Source of the DNA: DASVXQ01 sp040414855
Lineage (GTDB): Bacteria > Actinomycetota > CALGFH01
Assembly (NCBI GenBank): GCA_040414855.1
Contig: JBEDUQ010000394.1
Span: 1 to 18,456, forward strand
Direction of reading: 5' to 3'
DNA length: 18,456 bases
In this document: piece by piece, positions 13,756 through 18,456 of the stretch
How the letters are laid out: the number at the start of each line of letters is the position of its first letter
Numbering within the stretch: the stretch's first letter is position 1
Notes under the pieces: model-generated
Told to the model about the DNA's origin: nothing
What the model saw: only the letters and a program-made list of their open reading frames with translations
The model's database searches: none
Program-made: the position numbers and the translations under genes

Positions 13756-16659
13756 TCACCGGCCGTCGAGGATCCGGGCGACCGACGCCCGGGTCGAGAC
13801 GCCGAGCTTGCCGAAGATGTGCCGCAGGTGCGTCTCGACCGTCTTCTCGCTGAGGAACAGCTCGGCCGCGATCTCGCGGTTGGTCTTGCGCGCGCGGAGC
13901 AGCTCGGCGATCTCCGCCTCGCGGGCGGTCAGGGGCGCGGTCCCGCCACCGTCGGCCGAGGCCTTGCGCCGGTAGACCCCGCCGAGGCGGCGCAGCGCCC
14001 GCTCGGCCTCGTCGCGGTAGCGCGCGCTGCCGCTGGCGTCGAACGCCGCCGCGGCACGCTGGAACTCGCTGGTTGCGCGGGCGCGGTCGCCAGCGGCGCC
14101 CAGCGCGCGTCCGGCGAGCAGGCGCGAGCGGGCGGCCTCGACCGGCGCCTCGACCCGGTCGGCTGCCTCGGCGGAGGCCAGCGCGGCCTCCGCGGCTTCG
14201 GCCGGCCTGCCGGCGCCGAGCGCGACCGCCGCGCGGGCGCGTTTGGCCATCGTGGTCGCGTACCCCAACCCCAGCGCGGCGGCCTTGGCCTCGGCACGGG
14301 CCGCGGATCGCTCCGCCTCGCCCTGCTGGTGCAGGGCGAGCCATGCCCGCGTCACGACCTCGTGGAACACGACCATCCATACCCCGGGCACCAGTGGCAG
14401 ATCGGGGCCGCCGCCGGCGGGGATGAGCAGGTCCAGGCAGCGGGCCGGCTCGCCGGCCTCCAGGAGCGCGGCGCCGAGAAATCCCGCCACCAGCGGCGTG
14501 GTGACGCTGTCGTCGAGGCCCCGTGCCAGGTCCAGCGCCTCCTCACCGGTGCGCACCGCCAGCTCGAGATCGCCCGCGAAGGTCGCGGTCCAGGCACGGT
14601 CGAACTGTGCCCAGACCAGGATCTGGGCGTTGCCAGCCAGCCGGGCGGCGTCGACGGTTCCGTCGAAGACCTCCGCCGCCTCTTCCAAGCGCCCCAGCAT
14701 GACGAGGCTGACCCCTTTGAACTGGGTCAGCAGAGGGAACAGCACGCCCTGGCCGGTCGCCCGGCCGACCGCCAGGCCGCGTTCGGCGAAGGTCAGCGCC
14801 TCCTGGTAGTGGTCGAGGTAAATGTCGGCCCCGACCAGGTGGGAGATGGCGTCGAGTCGCGTGGCCAGCTCCTCGTCGGAGAGGGCCTCGATGATCGCGG
14901 CCGCCTCCGCGCGGTGCCGTTCCGCCTCGTCGATCCGGCCCACGTAGGCGCCGGCTTCGCTCAGGAGCGCCCCCGCTCCCGCCAGCAGCGGCGCATGGCC
15001 CCCACTCGCCGCCGCGGCGAGGGCGCGCAGCCCCCACTCGCGCATCTCCGCGTAGTCGGCCTGGAAGAACGCGTCGGCCGCGAGGTCGAGCATCAGCGCG
15101 GTGGCGTCGGCGGATGCCGGGTCGGGCAGTTGCTCGAGGGCGGTGGCGAGCCGTGCGTGCGCGCTCGCGTGGTGGCCCATCAGGTGCTCGACGCCGGCGC
15201 AGGCGGCGATCACCCTGACGCGATCTCCCGCCGAGTCGGCCGGCAGCAGCTCGATGAGCTGGCCCAGGGCGCCCCGGGCCTGACCGAGCTGTCCGGTGCC
15301 GGCGAGCACCCGCGCCAGCGCGCCCAGCAGCAACACGCGCTGTTCGGGTTCCACGCCGTCGGGGAGCAGGTCGAGGGCGGCCTGGTACCAGCGCGCCGCG
15401 CTGCCCGGAGCCCGCCATGCCGCCACGTCGGCCGCGTCGCGCAACAGCCCGACCGCCTCAAGGTCTCCTCGCCGAGCGGACTGGGCGACGTGGTGCGCCA
15501 GTGCCTCGGCAGGCTCCTGGCGGGCGGCCAGGGCCGCGGCGACATGTGCGTGGGCCCGGAGCCTCCAGCCGGCGTCCGTGGTGGTGTGGACGGCGCGGCG
15601 CACCAGCGGATGGCGGAACCGGAAACTCCGGGCCGCGTCGGTTCGGCGCACCAGGTCGAGGCGCAGCAGCTCGTCGAGGGCCTGGAGCGCATCGCCCTCC
15701 GGCATCGAGGCCGCGATCGCCGCGATCTCCAGCTCGAACGGGTCGCCGACCACCGCGGCGCCCTGGAGCAGCCGGCGGGCCGGCGGAGCGAGCAGAGCGA
15801 GCTCCTCCGCCAGGGCGATGGCGACCGCCGGCGGCACCTCCGGCTCGCCGCTGATCTCGGCGCCGGCATCGACCCTCGCGCCGTCGGTCAGCGACCGGGA
15901 TCCCCGCTCGGGTTGCGCCGCCCGTGCGAGCTGCTCGAGGTAGAAGGGATTGCCGCCGCTCTCCTCGTACAGCGCTCCACTGGCGGACGGCGTGACGGTC
16001 CCGCTCAGGAACTCGTCCGACTGGGCTCGGTTGAGCGGACGTAGCTCGAGGCGCTGGAGCGTTGCGTGCCGGGCGGCGTGCTCCAGGGCGGTGACCAGGC
16101 GCGGCGGCGCCTGGCGAGGACGCATCGCGAGCGCCAGCAGGATGCCAGCCCGCGGCGGACGTTGCAGCAGGCCGCTGAGCAGCTCGACGGAGGCCGGATC
16201 TGCCCAGTGCAGGTCGTCGAGCACCAGCACCAGCGACTGCATGGCCGCGAGGCGTTCCAGCAGCTCACGGACGGCCCGGTGCGCCAGGTAGCGCTCGTCG
16301 AGCACCGTTCCCGAGCCGGCGTCGAGCCCGGCGAAGGCCGGGAACACCCGGCCGAGCTCGTCCCGCAGGTTCTGGTCGATCAGCTCGATACGGTCGCGGT
16401 CGAGCGACCGCAGGCGCTCGTCGAGCGCGTCGACGAACAGCCAGTACGGCAGGTCCCGCTCCAGCTCGGAGGCCCGGCCGGCGAGCACCAGGAGGCCCCG
16501 CTCGGTGGCGAGCCGCTCGAGCTCGGCCAGCACGCGGGTCTTGCCGATGCCCGGCTCGCCGTCAAGCACGACCGTGCGGACGCCGCCGTTCTCGACGCTG
16601 GTGAGGCAGCGCTCGAGCACCGCCAGCTCCTCCGCGCGGTCTACCAGGCGCTTGGTCAT
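13756..16659 (-). CDS. LuxR-family regulator with AAA-type ATPase domain (LAL)
   Basis: A 967-residue large ATP-binding LuxR regulator. The N-terminal nucleotide-binding domain has Walker A GEPGIGKT (34-41) and Walker B LVLVLDDLHWAD (143-154). The middle (about 330-880) is an Ala/Leu-rich series of helical TPR/MalT-like repeats. The C-terminal 60 residues are a LuxR helix-turn-helix: LTAREAEIAELLRARKTNREIAAEL followed by SEKTVETHLRHIFGKLGV. Length fits the family's 900-1000. I use the ATG at 16657-16659; a TTG at 16681-16683 is an in-frame alternative, and neither has a good SD. Such proteins are ATP-dependent activators of catabolic or secondary-metabolite genes. The adjacent exporter is a possible target, by position only. 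Confidence 0.93.
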   Translation of the reverse strand: MTKRLVDRAEELAVLERCLTSVENGGVRTVVLDGEPGIGKTRVLAELERLATERGLLVLAGRASELERDLPYWLFVDALDERLRSLDRDRIELIDQNLRDELGRVFPAFAGLDAGSGTVLDERYLAHRAVRELLERLAAMQSLVLVLDDLHWADPASVELLSGLLQRPPRAGILLALAMRPRQAPPRLVTALEHAARHATLQRLELRPLNRAQSDEFLSGTVTPSASGALYEESGGNPFYLEQLARAAQPERGSRSLTDGARVDAGAEISGEPEVPPAVAIALAEELALLAPPARRLLQGAAVVGDPFELEIAAIAASMPEGDALQALDELLRLDLVRRTDAARSFRFRHPLVRRAVHTTTDAGWRLRAHAHVAAALAARQEPAEALAHHVAQSARRGDLEAVGLLRDAADVAAWRAPGSAARWYQAALDLLPDGVEPEQRVLLLGALARVLAGTGQLGQARGALGQLIELLPADSAGDRVRVIAACAGVEHLMGHHASAHARLATALEQLPDPASADATALMLDLAADAFFQADYAEMREWGLRALAAAASGGHAPLLAGAGALLSEAGAYVGRIDEAERHRAEAAAIIEALSDEELATRLDAISHLVGADIYLDHYQEALTFAERGLAVGRATGQGVLFPLLTQFKGVSLVMLGRLEEAAEVFDGTVDAARLAGNAQILVWAQFDRAWTATFAGDLELAVRTGEEALDLARGLDDSVTTPLVAGFLGAALLEAGEPARCLDLLIPAGGGPDLPLVPGVWMVVFHEVVTRAWLALHQQGEAERSAARAEAKAAALGLGYATTMAKRARAAVALGAGRPAEAAEAALASAEAADRVEAPVEAARSRLLAGRALGAAGDRARATSEFQRAAAAFDASGSARYRDEAERALRRLGGVYRRKASADGGGTAPLTAREAEIAELLRARKTNREIAAELFLSEKTVETHLRHIFGKLGVSTRASVARILDGR

Positions 16660-17035
16660 GTGGGCACTCGGGCACGTCCGCAAATCAGGGAGCCGTTAAG
16701 GGGCGTTCCCCGATCCAGCGCCGTGGAGAAGGCGCAATCCTGGGCCGTGCCGGTCGCGACGACCCGCCCCCGGCCTCCCAACTCGAGGCGAGTCAGCGCG
16801 GAGGGCACACCCCCCAGGTGCCCTCCGTGCCGGGTAGACCCGAGGCGGCGCGACGCACGGCCGGCGTCACGCGGCCCGTTTGCCCTGTAACGCGGCACAC
16901 AGATCACTTCTTCCTTTTCGGACTTGCCGACGACTTGGTCGTGGCCGGTGCGCGATACCACCGATGCGGCCCGCTAATCACCCGCGCCACGGCGAGGACG
17001 CCGGTGGCGCTTGAATCCGGCGGATCCCGCGGCCG
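16660..17035. other. gene-free gap upstream of the LuxR/ATPase gene
   Basis: About 375 bp with no convincing coding sequence. The short open frames on both strands lack SDs and recognisable motifs. It must hold the promoter of the LuxR/ATPase gene (minus strand) and the 3' end of the nucleotidyltransferase operon. A small GGGG-N4-CCCC palindrome lies at 16700-16711. I could not identify a clear -35/-10 pair. Confidence 0.6.
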
Positions 17036-17053
17036 CCGGCCGCGCCCGGCCGG
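17036..17053 (-). terminator. 7-bp GC hairpin after the nucleotidyltransferase gene
   Basis: CCGGCCG (17036-17042) and CGGCCGG (17047-17053) form a perfect stem with a 4-nt loop. It starts 5 nt past the nucleotidyltransferase stop on the minus strand. No T-tract follows, but position and stability suit a high-GC terminator. Confidence 0.5.
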
Positions 17054-17058
17054 GCACG

Positions 17059-17859
17059 TCAGCGCAGCTCGCCGCTGAGCTGGGCGACGTAGCGGCGCAG
17101 GGTCCCGTCGCGCAGCGAGGCGACCATCCGCTCGTTCAGCAGCGGCTCGACCGTCTCCAGGCGCGTCGCCAGCAACTCCACGACCCCGGTCGCGAGGTGA
17201 CCGGCCGCGGCGCGGACCGCTTCGGCGTCGGCCGGCCGCTCCGGGATGCCGAGGCAGACCAGCAGGTCGTGCCGGTAGTCCGGCGGGGCGACCTCGAAGG
17301 CGAGCACCGTGAGCAGGGCGGCGCGGCGGCTGGCGACCGGCGGGCGTGGGTCGGGATTGAGCGACCGCAGCAGCGCCGGACAGGAACGGGCGAGGTCCTG
17401 GGCGGCCAGCCTGGCCGTGAGCTCGTCGCCCCGTTCGTGCGCGTTGGCCATCTTGCCGAGGTCGGCGATGAAGTGCTCCAGCTCCGGCGGCGCGCCGGGG
17501 TGCTGCAATCCGGAGCGATCGACCTGCACCCGCAGCGACTCGTCGGCGGTCCAGAGCAGCCGGAGCGGCTCCGAGCAGGGCAGGCCAAACGCCCAGTCCT
17601 GCGGCTCCTCCTGGGACGCGAGCCATGCCGGCAGGTCGCGAATCCAGGCGTCGATCCGCAGCATCCGGTCGCCGTCCAGGTCGAACCAGGTCGGCCACTC
17701 GTCCCTCGGCCCGCCCGCGACCACCACGTCGAAATCGAGGTCGCTGGACGAACCCGCGTCGCCGCGGACGAAGCTGCCGCCCAGCAGCACCGCGATCGCC
17801 CCCGGGGTCTCCTGGCGAAGCCGGCGCGTCCAGCGCTCGATCAGCTCAGCGTCGACCAT
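17059..17859 (-). CDS. nucleotidyltransferase-domain protein
   Basis: A 266-residue protein with a minimal nucleotidyltransferase (polymerase-beta-like) domain at the N-terminus. The motif LLGGSFVRGDAGSSSDLDFD (26-44) gives the hG[GS] loop and the metal-binding pair Asp40 and Asp42. A third acidic residue is likely in MLRIDAWIRD further on. The helical C-terminal half resembles the substrate or HEPN-like half of kanamycin-nucleotidyltransferase relatives but has no diagnostic motif I can name. The start is the ATG at 17857-17859; GAGGAG stands 11 nt upstream inside the end of the preceding gene, 5 nt away, so the two are co-expressed. Possible roles are antibiotic or protein nucleotidylation, or one half of a two-gene module; the sequence does not decide. 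Confidence 0.82.
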   Translation of the reverse strand: MVDAELIERWTRRLRQETPGAIAVLLGGSFVRGDAGSSSDLDFDVVVAGGPRDEWPTWFDLDGDRMLRIDAWIRDLPAWLASQEEPQDWAFGLPCSEPLRLLWTADESLRVQVDRSGLQHPGAPPELEHFIADLGKMANAHERGDELTARLAAQDLARSCPALLRSLNPDPRPPVASRRAALLTVLAFEVAPPDYRHDLLVCLGIPERPADAEAVRAAAGHLATGVVELLATRLETVEPLLNERMVASLRDGTLRRYVAQLSGELR

Positions 17860-17864
17860 CCCGT

Positions 17865-18170
17865 CTACCGCTCCTCGTATCGTTCGCCGGCGAAGTGCTC
17901 GACGACCTCCTTGGCGTAGTACCGCTCCCAGGGCTCGTCGGGTCGCCGCCGGGCGTACTCCCTGTCGAGGCGCACCAGCAGGTAGGTCAGCTCGCTCCTG
18001 ACGGGCCTGGTCCCGAGCAGGTCCGGCAGCTCCGAAAGGGTCGCCAGCCACCAGGAGTACCAGGAGGCCCAGTCGTCGTCGGCGCCGTCGGTGATCCGGA
18101 ACACGCGGTGATGGGTCTCGGCCACCTCGTGCAGCAGCCCGCTCACCCGGTCGAGCGTCGACGCGTCCAT
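17865..18170 (-). CDS. conserved hypothetical protein, 101 residues
   Basis: A small acidic, Trp/Tyr-rich helical protein of unknown function. Distinctive parts are DDDWASWYSWWLATLSELPDLLG in the middle (quoted only for its Trp pattern) and ELTYLLVRLDREYARR, then PWERYYAKEVVEHF near the end. I believe similar proteins occur widely in Actinobacteria, always uncharacterised. The ATG at 18168-18170 has GAGGGGGG 6 nt upstream; the open frame extends to 18308, but the extra 46 residues are Arg/Pro-rich and lack an SD. It is the first gene of the pair with the nucleotidyltransferase, 5 nt apart, which suggests joint function. Confidence 0.78.
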   Translation of the reverse strand: MDASTLDRVSGLLHEVAETHHRVFRITDGADDDWASWYSWWLATLSELPDLLGTRPVRSELTYLLVRLDREYARRRPDEPWERYYAKEVVEHFAGERYEER

Positions 18171-18268
18171 CGAGGGCCCCCCTCGTCGTGTCGGTCTTGG
18201 CAACCCCAGTGTCCCTGTCCCCGGTCTCCGGCGCCCGTGGCCCGGGCCGAGCAGCCGCTCTATACGGA

Positions 18269-18298
18269 TTGACCCCCGTGGACGGCTCTGTGGCGATA
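18269..18298 (+). promoter_or_regulatory. candidate promoter for the CheB-type gene
   Basis: TTGACC (18269-18274) is followed after 18 bp by GCGATA (18293-18298), a weak -10. It lies in the 232-bp divergent gap before the CheB-type gene. An AGGAGG overlaps its end (18298-18303), which complicates the reading. Confidence 0.25.
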
Positions 18299-18402
18299 GG
18301 AGGATCATTGCGTGTCACGGCTTCGGCGGACCAGCCTCGAAATCGAGGGAATAGCGCGTGAAGCCACCTATTCCAGGTTCCAGTCGTCGAATCGGAGAAG
18401 GC

Positions 18403-18456
18403 ATGGCGCACCGCGACGTTGTGGTCGTCGGGGCCTCGGCGGGCGGCGTCGAGGCG
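18403..18456 (+). CDS. CheB-type protein-glutamate methylesterase, 5' fragment
   Basis: Only the first 18 codons are in the window: MAHRDVVVVGASAGGVEA. The block VVVGASAGGVEA is the opening of the CheB methylesterase domain, with Ser12 as the likely nucleophile. Because this motif comes right at the start, it is probably a stand-alone methylesterase without the N-terminal receiver domain of classical CheB. GGAGAAGG precedes the ATG closely. The rest of the gene, and any linked chemoreceptor or CheR gene, lies beyond the right edge. Confidence 0.75.
   Translation, partial: MAHRDVVVVGASAGGVEA

Noticed and set aside
13819..16044. 741-codon open frame on the plus strand opposite the LuxR/ATPase gene
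   Set aside because: It is the mirror of a clear coding gene in high-GC DNA, has Gln/Arg/Gly-rich composition and no domain, and lacks an SD.
16656..17078. Open frames of 86-101 codons in the gap upstream of the LuxR/ATPase gene
   Set aside because: No SD, no recognisable motif, and composition like non-coding high-GC DNA on both strands.
1..18456. CRISPR array, IS element, integrase or phage genes
   Set aside because: No regularly spaced repeats, transposase or recombinase motifs, or target-site duplications were seen on either strand.

Overview
This is a high-GC, gene-dense stretch that looks like the chromosome of an actinomycete-like bacterium, probably Actinomycetota. The signs are GC-rich third codon positions, GTG starts with purine-rich Shine-Dalgarno (SD) sites, ATGA stop/start overlaps, and families typical of that phylum: a LuxR-type large ATPase regulator, a sigma factor with a SnoaL tail, a TIGR03086/mycothiol-isomerase-like protein and DHA2 exporters. 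No rRNA, tRNA, IS element, CRISPR array or phage gene was found. The species cannot be named from the sequence alone.

Left part (140-5424, all minus strand, read right to left). A Crp/Fnr-type regulator (4735-5424) heads a series: an AHL-lactonase-type metallo-beta-lactamase-fold hydrolase (3739-4626), a 25-codon small ORF with a very strong SD (3650-3727), a saccharopine-dehydrogenase-like NAD(P) oxidoreductase (2551-3657), and a proline-iminopeptidase-like alpha/beta hydrolase (1510-2514). A helical-repeat protein (672-1367) and a DUF167 protein (140-463) lie beyond it, each with its own start signals. The first block looks like a small-molecule (lactone, ester or amide) degradation cassette under a non-canonical Crp-like sensor. 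Hand-sampled lines suggest a lower GC than the right part.

Middle (5630-8961). A secreted lipoprotein with two Yx(F/W/Y)xxD repeats is divergent from the crp-like gene. A GlxA/FtrA-type AraC regulator follows, then an epoxide-hydrolase-fold protein whose nucleophile Asp, catalytic His and oxyanion motif all appear to be replaced. A VOC-fold protein lies convergently after it.

Right part (9122-13746, plus strand). A tight operon encodes a DHA2-type drug exporter, a TIGR02960-type sigma factor with a C-terminal SnoaL domain, and a TIGR03086 DinB-like protein; the last junction overlaps by ATGA. A second MFS exporter follows with its own promoter-like signal. It converges, with 9 bp between the stops, on a 967-residue LuxR/ATPase regulator (13756-16659, minus).

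Right end. After a roughly 375-bp gene-free gap come a minimal-nucleotidyltransferase protein and a 101-residue partner, 5 nt apart on the minus strand. The first 18 codons of a CheB-type methylesterase on the plus strand run off the window.

Overall the window reads as an accessory region for sensing, modifying and exporting small molecules. The most unusual items are the triad-less epoxide-hydrolase homologue behind a GlxA-type regulator and the overlapping 25-codon ORF in the lactonase/oxidoreductase cassette.
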